From contig NW_019173946.1 of NCBI RefSeq assembly GCF_001642475.1, positions 186,001 to 250,000 of the forward strand: a DNA stretch of 64,000 nucleotides, written 5' to 3'. A model generated the notes under the pieces. The model was given only the letters and a program-made list of their open reading frames with translations, was not told where the DNA came from and did no database searches. This stretch comes from Fonsecaea monophora. Lineage: Eukaryota; Ascomycota; Eurotiomycetes; Chaetothyriales; Herpotrichiellaceae. Positions 35,185-44,812 of the stretch are shown here, one piece after another. The position numbers were made by a program, and so were the translations under genes. Within the stretch, counting starts at the first letter, position 1, and every line of letters starts with the position of its first letter.

Positions 35185-35990
35185 TTATACGTAGCCTGCA
35201 GGTGTCCACGATGTTAGTTGCTTTGCCGTGTCAAGTCAACAAGCAATAACTCACCTTTCCTCGCTCCCTGGAAGAAAAACCTGACCACCAATACCTGTAG
35301 TCCAGCCATGCCGACCATCATACAGACCTCGATCAGACTGAAATTGAAGATGCGCTGTTCCGTACTCCTGACAGTGCTGAAGTTGCGGTTCTCTCTCGTA
35401 CGGAAGTACTTTTGCATTCTGCTGACTGTGCTCAGCTGTCCACTAATCTTGAAAACCAGATCTTCCAATGCAGAGGTCTGTTCGGGTGTCGAGCCGGCTT
35501 TTTGGGGGAGGAGGGCGGATTTGGATTCGTCTTCGACCTATACACCCCATGCATGAGTTGTCTACTCTTCAGCCCAGGGGAGGAGCGGTGACTTACAGCA
35601 ACCTCAAAATCGACCATCTTGTCTGCGAACGTCGACATCTCATTGTTGAAGCAGACACGGTACTCGCCCGCAGTCTGCGCAGTAAAGACAAAGTCTCCCT
35701 GTCTCTCCTTTTCTCCGCTCATTATTTTTCTGTCATTGGGCCCATACACCTCGTAGTCGATGTCGAACGAGCCGCCGGATTGAACCTAAATATCTTAGCA
35801 ATAGTTCTGTGCAAACGAATCCCAGATGGAATCATACTGCGAAATAGAAGGCGACTTTGGTACCTGGTCGCTCGACATTGCTGAAGAAACAGGCCTTCTC
35901 GTTGGCGGCAAGTTTATATGTCAGAGCAGTGCTGTACACTCTGGCAACAGCCAGTGCCAGCAGGCTGAGGAAAACGGAATGCAATCGCAT
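35185..35990 (-). CDS. p24 (emp24/gp25L) family cargo receptor, 211 aa
   Basis: A type I membrane protein of the early secretory pathway that helps package cargo into COPII and COPI vesicles. Four exons: 35990-35838, 35785-35597, 35537-35255 and 35195-35185. Residues 1-20 are a signal peptide (VFLSLLALAVA). The lumenal GOLD domain has the cysteine pair (EKACFF and YRVCFNN) and FDIDYEVYGP. A coiled-coil stretch with SRMQKYFRTRENRNFSTVRSTEQRI leads into the membrane span FSLIEVCMMVGMAGLQVLVV. The tail is RFFFQGARKGYV, with the aromatic pair and basic residue used for coat binding. The last exon is only 11 bp. All parts expected of the family are present. Confidence 0.92.
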
Positions 35991-36350
35991 GGCTGATCAG
36001 ATATTAATGCCAATGCAAGTAAGAAGGAATCCAAGATATAAACTCAATGGCACGCGAGTCTGGACCAAAAATTCCCGAAAAGGGGCACAAGTTCGCGTCC
36101 GCAGGTGAAATCTTGGCTGGCGACACGTTGTTCGGAGAGAATGGCGCCGCTTTTTCAATGACGTCGAGAAGTGCTTACGCTAACCATATATGATGGTATA
36201 CTATTAGAGCGGCATCAGAGAACTTCCCAGCTCTTATCACCACATAACACATATCATTCCGTCCTTGCTACAGTGAGAGACCTGGATAACGAGAGTTTGA
36301 TATTGCTTGGACATGGACAGGTATTTGACTCAACTTCTGTCGACTACATA
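35991..36350. other. Promoter region of the p24 gene
   Basis: About 360 bp between the p24 start and the stop of the next minus-strand gene. Nothing else was recognised. Confidence 0.45.
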
Positions 36351-37266
36351 TCAGAAATCACAAGCCACAGCAACCTTTTCCATGCTGTCAGCGATCTTGA
36401 TGTATTCCTCTGCTCTTTTCCTCATTCCGCCCAAGGACTCCATGCCTAATGGCATTCTCAGGGCCATAGGAGTAGACGACGGCTCCAAAACCTCCTTCAC
36501 GATGGCCTCTGCAGTCTTCCTCGCATCCTGCGGCGCTCCTTCGTCTAGGCCGGCAATCGCCTGCATCACAAACTCCGTGGGAGTTCCCTTATAAGCGTCT
36601 GCAAGGATCGGCATCTTCATCTTCTTCTGATCAAAAAACTTGGTCTTCATCGCTCCTGGTTCGGCAATCAACACTCTGATATTAAAGGTCGACAATTCGG
36701 TGGCTAGGGCCTCGGATATGCCCTCGATGGCAAATTTGGACCCGGCGTAGACCGCGGCGCCAGGAGGGGGATTCCAGTTGACTGCACTGGAGATATTGAT
36801 TATCACCCCAGAATGTCGGCTTCTCATGGATGGAACGAGTGCTTGGATGATGCGGATGGGTCCCCAGAAGTTCGTCTCAAACATTTGGCGGGCCTTGTCT
36901 AGGCTGTTAAAAGGAGTTGCAAATCAGCAATCTTTGGCTCACTGCGCCCAGCTGTGGTCGAGATAAGGCACAAAAATTGACTTACTCCATCATCTCCAAA
37001 GGTGCGCCATCTGCATACCCGGCGTTGTTTACCACAACATCTACAGGCCCGTGCTTTTTGACAATGTTCTCAATGTCATTCTCAAGGCTTGGACTGGACA
37101 CGTCCAATGTCGCCCAAACACCACCAAGTTTCTCAATATCGGCAATTGCATCAGGAGAGCTGGCCGGATTGCGGGATGTGGCGATGCATTTCTGCCCAGC
37201 CTGAAGAGCTGCTCGGGCGATCTCGAGGCCTAAGCCCGTGCTGCAACCTGTAACAAGCCACTGCAT
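36351..37266 (-). CDS. Short-chain dehydrogenase/reductase, 277 aa
   Basis: A classical NAD(P)-dependent SDR. Two exons: 37266-36986 and 36903-36351. The nucleotide loop is WLVTGCSTGLGLEIA at residues 3-17. NNAG follows in VDVVVNNAGYADGAP. The catalytic serine is in INISSAVN and the YxxxK pair in YAGSKFAIEG. The C-terminal half (LIAEPGAMKTKFF) resembles the 17-beta-hydroxysteroid-dehydrogenase-like or retinol-dehydrogenase-like cytosolic group. The basic residue expected for NADPH preference is not obvious. The start is the first ATG directly before the Rossmann strand; the frame continues upstream but without an ATG. The substrate is unknown. Confidence 0.88.
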
Positions 37267-38381
37267 ATCCGCTAGTATCGGTTGGATCGAATCTGTATGC
37301 CGATTGGGAGTGTCGGGGTATGTTATGTTATTGACGGTGAGTGCTTTGAGCGTGATTACCTGGCTTGAGAGGAATAGACTCACGGGGAATCTATACGTCT
37401 ATATATACCACCCCAGCTAAGTGCCTAACAACAGTATTGCCAACGCTGCGGCCGTAAACCTTGGCCCATCTCTCTTCCTCCGCTCTATGGCTTGCCAGAT
37501 GCTAAAAGAGAAGGCATTCTGGCGCATGTCAATATCGTTGGCAAAGTTGAACCGATACTGGCTGCTCGCCCCAAAATGTCCGAAAGTGGCAAAGCAAGAA
37601 GCCACGGCCGGATGAATAGACGAGCCGATACCAACAAGAGTTGCTTATTCTAGCAAAAGCACCGCCCAGATTTTTTGACTGCGTGGACCAGTATTCATAT
37701 CATCACGTCGTCTGATTCACGCTCTTTAACGCTGCGTATTATTTCTGCCTTTCCTCACGGCCGAAAATACATACCAGGCACCAGGTTACTCCGAGGCTTG
37801 ATAGCGCCTAGCTCTGGCTAGACCTGGTGTCGGGCGCTGACACACACAAACCCGAGTACGGCTACATATTGGGAATAGTTCATGAGAATCAAAGCCCCAG
37901 TCATCTCCGAGAGAGTGGAGCTGCAAGTATATTGATAAGAGATTGTGGACTTGTGCATACCCTCTTTCGTTACATTTGTCAGTGGTTTGTGCTGCATCTG
38001 TCCGCATAAGGAGTCAGTCATTAAGCTGGCTTTCAGGCAACGGCTTGGTATGTGTGTCGAATGTAAATCCGTCATATGATCCATTGCGGTTGTAGAGGAT
38101 GGTAACAGTGGTCGATCATGGCGTCCCCACGTTGGGGTTGGGTGTGGATGTCCTTTGTTTGGTCTTTCTGGCGCACGCACAGCCTTACGTCACGATCGGC
38201 GACGAGGCTACGAGGCTGTGGTTTTCCTTTTTCTCACTCTCCCCGCCTCGAAAGCAACAGAATCCATACACAAGTCCTCATAGCCATTTAGCTGGTCTCG
38301 ACCGCTGAGTCCTTCTCCTACTTGTACTTCCCATGCTTCTCTCACGTGAATTGCATTTTCTACCCAAGACTCTTCTCACAA
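37267..38381. promoter_or_regulatory. Divergent promoter region, dehydrogenase / exopolyphosphatase
   Basis: About 1.1 kb between divergent starts. Frames of 60-120 codons are present without family resemblance (for example plus strand 37421-37615). No RNA gene was recognised. Confidence 0.45.
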
Positions 38382-39971
38382 ATGCCCGACCTTCGCAGGG
38401 GCGAGGACCACACAGATGCGGATCATGAAATGCGGACGTTGACATCTTACCTCTCGCGCATGAGGAGTCTCGCTCTCAATCAAAGTGCGTCCCGAAGCTC
38501 TAGAAACTCCGTCAGCGTCAATGGCATATCGCAGGCACCCGTCGTCGTCATGGGCAACCCGTCAGCGGATCTGGACAGTTTCGTCTCCGCCGTGGTGACC
38601 GCGTTTTGCTACAACATCGCTGGAAACGGGGCGGTAGATTCTAAGAGATCCGCGTATATACCGGTCCTGAATCTTCCGTCCGTCAGATCCAGCGAGCTGT
38701 GGCGACTGCGGCCGGAGTTTGGGGTCGCTATACGGTTGGCATCGGGGGAGGCGTCTGACGCAGTGGGCAAGGAGGGTTCGGAGCAGGGCAAGACTGATGC
38801 GTTGAACGAACTCGTCACCATCGCGGACATCAAGGCCGACAAGGGATCTGCATTACACAGGCTATTTTACGAGTCCAAAAAGAACCCCGAGACACAGCAG
38901 CCGGATTCGACCGCGAAGCAATCCCTCTTCTTGGTCGACCACAACGCGCCCTCGATACCGGGCCTTTCGGACGAAGCCGTCGCCGCTAGATTTACCGTCA
39001 CGGGCTGCATCGACCACCACGTCGACGAGCACTACGTGTCACAGGACGCGGACCCACGCATCGTCACGACCGGGATAGGGAGCTGCACGAGCCTCGTGGT
39101 TACGCACCTTCGCAAGCAGGGCATGTGGCCCTCCCCCACGTCACACCAGTCTGACGAGCAAAACCAGACCATTCCACAAATCGACCCGGAGGCCCTGTCG
39201 CAGTTGTCCAAGCTCGCCCTCGCCCCGATCCTCATCGACACGGCGAACCTGCGGGCCAAGGGCGACAAATGCTCCGACACGGACAGGGAGGTCGCGCGGT
39301 TCCTAGAATCCGCGATCGCGACGAGCACGGCGCAGATACCGGGTGAACCGTCGCAGACGTGCTCCGGATCAGCAGTAGGCGGCGCCGAATGGGACCGCGA
39401 CGCCTTCTTCTCGTGCATCTCCACGGCCAAAGCAAATTCTTTAGACTTGCTGACTATGCAAGAAGTCTTTGATCGCGACTACAAGGCCTGGACCGAGCGC
39501 ACTGCTACCGCCGGTGGCAACACTAGTACTGGCACTGGTACAGGTAAAGGTAAAGAAATCAACATCGGCATCTCCAGCCTCGTGAAACCCCTCTCCTGGC
39601 TCGTCGCCCACGCGGGGGACGCCGACGCCTTGCTCGCCGAGATCGAAGCCTTCGCCACCGACGACGCCCGCCAGCTGGGCGTGTTCTGCATGCTCACGCG
39701 CACGGGCGACGGGCGGAAAGAAGTCGCCGTGCTGGTCCTGGACGACGCTGCAAAGGGCGCCGTTGACGCGTTTGAGACAAAGAGTCGCGATGAGCTGCGG
39801 TTGGCCGAGTGGGCTGCCGAAGATGGCCGTGGCGGCACCGAGGGACTTGTTGAGGCACTGAAAAAGAAGTGGGCTGAGACGGGCAAATGGAAGATCTGGT
39901 GGATGGGAGACACGACTAAGAGTCGCAAACAAGTTGGGCCGCTGTTGAGGGAAGTCGTGAGAGATCTCTAG
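38382..39971 (+). CDS. ppx1: Exopolyphosphatase of the DHH superfamily, 529 aa
   Basis: A metal-dependent phosphatase that removes terminal phosphate from inorganic polyphosphate, PPX1-like. Single exon. The ATG at 38382 is the first in frame; a longer frame upstream has no ATG. Motifs in order: MGNPSADLDSFVSAVV (aspartates binding metal), LFLVDHNAPS, the DHH signature CIDHHVDEHYV, GSCTSLV, and LIDTANLRAKGDKCSDTD. The C-terminal DHHA2 domain has EINIGISSLVKPLSWLV and runs to WKIWWMGDTTKSRKQVGPLLREVV. Short low-complexity inserts (a GTGTGKGK stretch near residue 385) are present. The coding region is clearly GC-richer than its flanks. Confidence 0.92.
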   Translation: MPDLRRGEDHTDADHEMRTLTSYLSRMRSLALNQSASRSSRNSVSVNGISQAPVVVMGNPSADLDSFVSAVVTAFCYNIAGNGAVDSKRSAYIPVLNLPSVRSSELWRLRPEFGVAIRLASGEASDAVGKEGSEQGKTDALNELVTIADIKADKGSALHRLFYESKKNPETQQPDSTAKQSLFLVDHNAPSIPGLSDEAVAARFTVTGCIDHHVDEHYVSQDADPRIVTTGIGSCTSLVVTHLRKQGMWPSPTSHQSDEQNQTIPQIDPEALSQLSKLALAPILIDTANLRAKGDKCSDTDREVARFLESAIATSTAQIPGEPSQTCSGSAVGGAEWDRDAFFSCISTAKANSLDLLTMQEVFDRDYKAWTERTATAGGNTSTGTGTGKGKEINIGISSLVKPLSWLVAHAGDADALLAEIEAFATDDARQLGVFCMLTRTGDGRKEVAVLVLDDAAKGAVDAFETKSRDELRLAEWAAEDGRGGTEGLVEALKKKWAETGKWKIWWMGDTTKSRKQVGPLLREVVRDL

Positions 39972-40066
39972 GTTAGGGATTTAGATTTGATCTACGGTGA
40001 CGGTCCGATCTTATTGCGTGTCTGGGGTCTGATGTTTGCTTGGACAAATCTCTTAGAGCAGGCCCC

Positions 40067-41529
40067 TCATTCGACCTTCTTCGCTAGTCCGTGAGCTTCA
40101 ATATCATTCGCGTCGCCGTCTGGGGTAGTGACTCCGCTCTGCGCCTCTGCGAGTTTCTGCATCTGATCATCCAACTTCCCATACACCTTGGGATTCTTTT
40201 TCGGTTCCCCTCCACCAACGCTCTTCATCTGGTATCCTCGCACTCTTGGTCCCTGGCCTGTCTGCTTTGGCAACTCGGATTCATACGCACGACCGAATGT
40301 TCTCGTGTCGTCTTCAAATGTCCGGTTCCTGATGCTTTGGCGGACGGCAGAAAAGAAAGCGTCGATGACGGAGAAATTGTGGATTTGCAGGAGTGTCCAG
40401 GCGAGCATTTCGTTTGCTTGGAGGAGATGGTGTACATATGCGCGATGATGACGTGTGCAGGTGTAGCAGGTGCATTTGGGGCTCAAGGGACCAAGGTTAG
40501 TGGCGTGGGTGGTGGACCAGAGATCGATCCCGAGGGGTTGGTTGAGAGTGTCCGAAGACCCTGGGAAGGCGAATGACAAGGCGATGCCGTGTTCAGAGGA
40601 CTGTGTCACGAAGGGAACTGTCAACAGATCGACTCCAACATTGACTGCAGCGAGTACAGCGTGGGGTGACGACGGATCAGTCAGGCAGACCGTCGGTATA
40701 TCTCGGAGAACGTCTGGCAATTCCACGACTGTCGAGGGTGAATGGACGCACAGCCCAGATATGTGAGATTTGTATTCGTCCTTCAAATCTGCGAAATACA
40801 AGGACAGAAGTTGTGGTTCGTGAGGTGGTATCGCCGCAAAGAAAGGAAGTCCTTCGCCTTCCACTGCACTCTCTACGAAATCTCGCAACCACGCGTGTGT
40901 TCTGTCCACGCTCTTTTCTATTCTCTTAGCACTCGCTTCCTTTGTGCTGATCAAATCAGCGATGCTGGTTGAAATGTCGGCCTTTAACTTTCTAATCGCC
41001 TCATGATACTGTTCAACTTCGAGGAATCTGAATCCAACAGATGTAGAGATCGCGATGGATGAATTTGTGTTGTGGGCCGGACAAGGTATGTTTGGGATTC
41101 TGCGCGGGCCGAAGATGGATATACACCTGTCGGGTAGGCCAATATACCGACGTAATGGGGACTCTCCGTCTTGTACGGGAGTATTGTAGAATGGCGCATT
41201 TGCGTTTGACTTCTCAATGACTATCCACCAACTGTAAGCCACATAAGTCAGCAATCCAGCATGACGCTGAAAGTGATAAACGTACAGTCTTCTAGAGGGA
41301 CATATACGGCAGAGATATTTGTGTGTTTCTGCAAATTATCCTGGGACAGGTGAGGAACCACACCCCGAGAAGTTGGAACGACATAGTGCGGTGTTGATAT
41401 CGAATGTCGTCCACGAAGTGTCAACTGGCCTAGCCTGCTGGCGCACTCTGGTATGGACGTCTGTTGAAGTACAAACTTGAACATATCGTCCGGTGTTTGA
41501 GTAAGTGAGGCGCCACCTACATGCTCCAT
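40067..41529 (-). CDS. qtrt2: Queuine tRNA-ribosyltransferase accessory subunit 2, 470 aa
   Basis: The non-catalytic partner of the eukaryotic TGT enzyme that exchanges guanine 34 for queuine in tRNAs for Asn, Asp, His and Tyr. Exons are 41529-41282 and 41231-40067. The N-terminus has LGQLTLRGRHSISTPHYVVPTSRGVVPHL, typical of the family, and YVPLED. The zinc site is CTCYTCTRHH with a further histidine in VHHLL. IHNFSVIDAFFSAVRQSI is the conserved C-terminal helix. The gene is tail-to-tail with exopolyphosphatase, about 95 bp apart. The intron uses a GTTTAT donor, chosen because it keeps the frame. The last 50 residues are a charged tail without conservation. Confidence 0.88.
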
Positions 41530-41806
41530 GGCGGCATAATTTATGGTAACTAGTCAAATGTCTGGCGGATTTTGAAAGGGCAGCATGGGTGAAATGAGTG
41601 CTAGCATTTGCCTTTACGTCACTAGTACTCTGCCGCAGAAATTGGTACGGCGGAGTACAAATGCCGCTGCGAAGCGTATCACAGACAAATAACCTCTGCA
41701 CCCACGCCTCTTTCTCGCACCAAGCTTCTGTTTGGCATTCTTCGACTTGACATTCAATAACTCTGTCCAACAGACTGCTCCAGCTTGAACGAAAGGAGTC
41801 GAGCAG

Positions 41807-42554
41807 ATGGCAGCTGCTATTACAGGCTCGAAACGAGGTAGACTTATCGTGGTCGAGGGCCTTGATCGCTCCGGGAAGTCCAGCTTGTGCCATCGCCTTT
41901 ATGAGCAGTTCCAGTCGCAAGGCCTGAAAGCCCGCTATGTCAAGTTCCCAGGTCTGTCTAGTCTAGATATTAATCATACAAGAGCATAATCAACTGATTA
42001 CTCTCTACGTAGATCGAACCACGCCTACGGGCCAGATGATCAACAGCTACTTGACTGGCGAAGCTCAGCAGGACGACCATTCCATCCACTTAATCTTCAG
42101 TGCCAACAGGTGGGAAGCAATCAAATCCATCTCCTTGGACCTTCAGTCCGGTGTCAACGTGATAGTCGACCGATATTCATTCTCCGGGGCTGTCTATTCG
42201 GCGGCAAAGCAGATCCCAGATCTATCGCTTCAATGGGCGTGGGCCCCTGAAATCGGCCTCTTGAAGCCTGACCTGTTGTTCTTCTTGGACATTTCTTCTG
42301 CTGATGCTGCCAAACGTGGTGGGTACGGTGCCGAGCGGTACGAGCAAGAAGAAATGCAATCTCGTGTCCGGGGCTTGTTCAAGGATTTGCTCTCCAGGCT
42401 TGATGGAATAGCCGTTCATCAAATTGACGCCGGGAAGACGATGGACGAGGTCGCCACAGAAGTTCTCTCAATCGTTCAAGGCTCGACCATAAACGAGACT
42501 CTTACGTCTGACAGCCTGCAGAAACTGGGCCCGTTGCTCGACAGAAGGTCCTGA
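41807..42554 (+). CDS. cdc8: Thymidylate kinase, 228 aa
   Basis: Phosphorylates dTMP to dTDP for DNA synthesis. Exons are 41807-41951 and 42013-42554. The P-loop is VVEGLDRSGKSSLCHRL (about residues 15-31). The second exon begins at the DRTTPTGQMINSYL motif, which holds the dTMP-contacting arginine. DRYSFSGAVYSAAK is the DRY/H motif, and the lid region is AAKRGGYGAERYEQEEMQ. The length is close to yeast Cdc8, with a slightly longer C-terminus. It converges with SLX1, only about 40 bp between stops, so the 3'-UTRs probably overlap. Confidence 0.93.
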
Positions 42555-42592
42555 GAAGTAAAGCGGCATTACTGGAATCAGGGTTGCCGTGG

Positions 42593-43855
42593 TCATCCTT
42601 CATCTTCGCTATCTTCTATAACTATTTGGAGCCTCTTAGGATCTTTGGTGCCAGTGGAAGGCTTAACCGTCAGTCCACTCGACACATTGGACGCCACACT
42701 TGTGAGGGAGTCGGCAGATGCAACGGACAGCCTGTCTTCATCGTCCCCATCGTCACAGCTAATCTCAGCGTCGTCAACTACAACCTTAGAGGTGAGTGCT
42801 TCTTCTTCGCTGTCCAAAGAAAGATCGTCTTCACTGTCGGTCTCCATTATTTCTGCTGCCGCGATCGCTGTGCTTTTACCCCTCTTACCCATGAGTTTTT
42901 GGATCTCTTTTACGCCCCTGTTTCTAAGAGTGACCTGCTGCATCAGTTCCAACCAAGCGTGCTCCTGTTGACAGCTCGGACATGTCGCAGTTTCTGGGAC
43001 GATATTTGAAGTTGACTGGGTTTCCTGCAGAGCTTTATCCGCGAGACATCTGATGTGTGACATGCCCTGGCAATCGTGCGTGTGACAGATAACGAAGATG
43101 CTCTTGCGAAGATCGATCGTCTCTCTGCATACTGAACAATTTTGATTATCGCCTTCATCGAGAAGAAATTGGCTCTTTTCGAAGACACCTTTGAGTCGGG
43201 CGTATGTTGGATCAACACCTTCAACACCACCTTTTCCGATTAAATCGGCTTTCCTCTTCCTCTGGGTCGGGTGCGGCTGAGCAGAGGTGAACTCCACCTC
43301 GTCTGGCTGTTGAGGCATGGGTTCTGCCGGGTCAAAACTCACTCTAATTCCCGGTCTGATCTGAGCGTCAACGCGTCCGGACCAGGTCGACCACGAACGA
43401 TAAACATCCTCACAGAAGAAGCGCACTTCGAGTGGCCACTTGGAGAAATAGGGTGCTCGCAGTAGTAGATGGAGATTTGATAACTTGTCAATCAAAGAAG
43501 TTCTTGGTCGCCCCGGTCTCTTGGTGACCTTCCCGGTTTTGGAAGTCTTCGTTCGGCTTGTGGCAAAGGAGAGGCGCTGCTCCGGCGAAATGTGGCGCGT
43601 CAAGTGTGCATTATGCCACGCCCACTCAAATTGCAACGCTGCAATATTGGAGGGGAACCCAGCGATGATACAGGCCATTTCCCAAGGACGAAGGCTGGCG
43701 CGGGAAGTCCGCACGGCGCCACCTTGAACTCGACCATTGTGCTGAGCAAGACGACGTGCTGGGTCTGGCGAGGAACCGACGTAGAGGCTTGAGTGCCGCA
43801 CAGTAGAGCGGAGGAGATAACAGCAGTAGAAGGCGGGGATGGGCTTGATATCCAT
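42593..43855 (-). CDS. slx1: SLX1 structure-specific endonuclease catalytic subunit, 420 aa
   Basis: The GIY-YIG nuclease that acts with SLX4 on branched DNA. Single exon; the start is the ATG (MDIKPIPAFYCCYLL) just before the domain. The frame is open for another 120 codons upstream but that part shows no conservation. The nuclease domain (about 8-95) has FYCCYLLRST, SSLYVGSSPDPARRLAQHNG (the arginine and YVG of the active site) and the late glutamate in LQFEWAW. A RING/PHD-like zinc region follows: CSVCRETIDLRKSI, CHTHDCQGMSHIRCL and ATCPSCQQEHAWLELM. The acidic C-terminal tail, rich in D, E and S, ends in a short IVIEDSEDEG. Confidence 0.93.
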   Translation of the reverse strand: MDIKPIPAFYCCYLLRSTVRHSSLYVGSSPDPARRLAQHNGRVQGGAVRTSRASLRPWEMACIIAGFPSNIAALQFEWAWHNAHLTRHISPEQRLSFATSRTKTSKTGKVTKRPGRPRTSLIDKLSNLHLLLRAPYFSKWPLEVRFFCEDVYRSWSTWSGRVDAQIRPGIRVSFDPAEPMPQQPDEVEFTSAQPHPTQRKRKADLIGKGGVEGVDPTYARLKGVFEKSQFLLDEGDNQNCSVCRETIDLRKSIFVICHTHDCQGMSHIRCLADKALQETQSTSNIVPETATCPSCQQEHAWLELMQQVTLRNRGVKEIQKLMGKRGKSTAIAAAEIMETDSEDDLSLDSEEEALTSKVVVDDAEISCDDGDDEDRLSVASADSLTSVASNVSSGLTVKPSTGTKDPKRLQIVIEDSEDEG

Positions 43856-44812
43856 CCTCGCACTTGATGCGATGTCACCCGTGGACGTGTCGCTAACTTC
43901 AAGAGGCGCTTGGAGCAAAGAGGAGATGAGAATCGGGCTTAGGGACTCATGATTGGTGGCAATGGCTTGTCGATCTAATATGGGTAGCTCGGTAAACAAA
44001 CTAGAGCATTTCCGTCGATGGGTATGTGATACGTGGCGTATCTTATGTCTAAGTCGAGGGCTGTCTTGTTGTATTTCTGAGGGATATATGTTCACGCAAT
44101 GTTTACTATTACCTCGTACTGGATGAGGTCGAGTGTGGAGGTCCCAAACAACTGGAAGCGGGAACAGGCGATCAGTTGGTGCATGATGAGGGGGCGAGCA
44201 AAATGCCGAGAATCTTGGCAAGTTTTGCAGAATTGATCAAGCCTCCGAGTCACCAACGAGGAATGAACCTGCAGCAGCCAATCGAGGCTGGGTCCAGGTT
44301 CTTTGCCCTTGGAGAGCATTTGGTGCATCTGGAGCCTCTTCTTGATTCTCTCTCGCGCTTGCCCGACGATCCCCATCTATCCACTTGGTACTCGTCTCTC
44401 GGCCCTCTCAAACCTATATCCTTCCCTCTCACACCACCACTCGTGCTCTCGCAACTAGAGCCTCTTCTCACTCCGCATGTGAGCCACTGCGTCTTAAAGT
44501 GCTCTTTTGGCACTTAGCATGCCGGCCCTCAAGCTCAGAGTTCAAGGCTAATCCTGCGATCCATTCCTTGTCCCTCTACAAGGCTCTCCAAAGGCAAACT
44601 CACTTGTCAACCCGCCCTGCCGCTCGTTTTTCTCGCTTTTTCCTGTTCGATATCAATATCAATCAATTTCGAAAGCTCTCATCCACCATCGCACTCGAGG
44701 TCAACCGCAGCAGACTAGACGGTCCTCCGAATCCTCCCTGTACTCGGTACAAGTACGATTATCGAATAAGCATATTCCGCAGCTTGAGCGGGCTTTCCCA
44801 CCTGTCGCAGTC
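43856..44812. promoter_or_regulatory. Divergent promoter region, SLX1 / KDM5
   Basis: About 960 bp between divergent starts, with a plus-strand frame of 113 codons at 44176-44517 that resembles nothing known. The KDM5 side has a CT-rich leader. Confidence 0.45.

Noticed and set aside
43856..44221. N-terminal extension of SLX1
   Set aside because: The frame stays open, but conserved sequence starts at the ATG at 43855, directly before the GIY-YIG domain.
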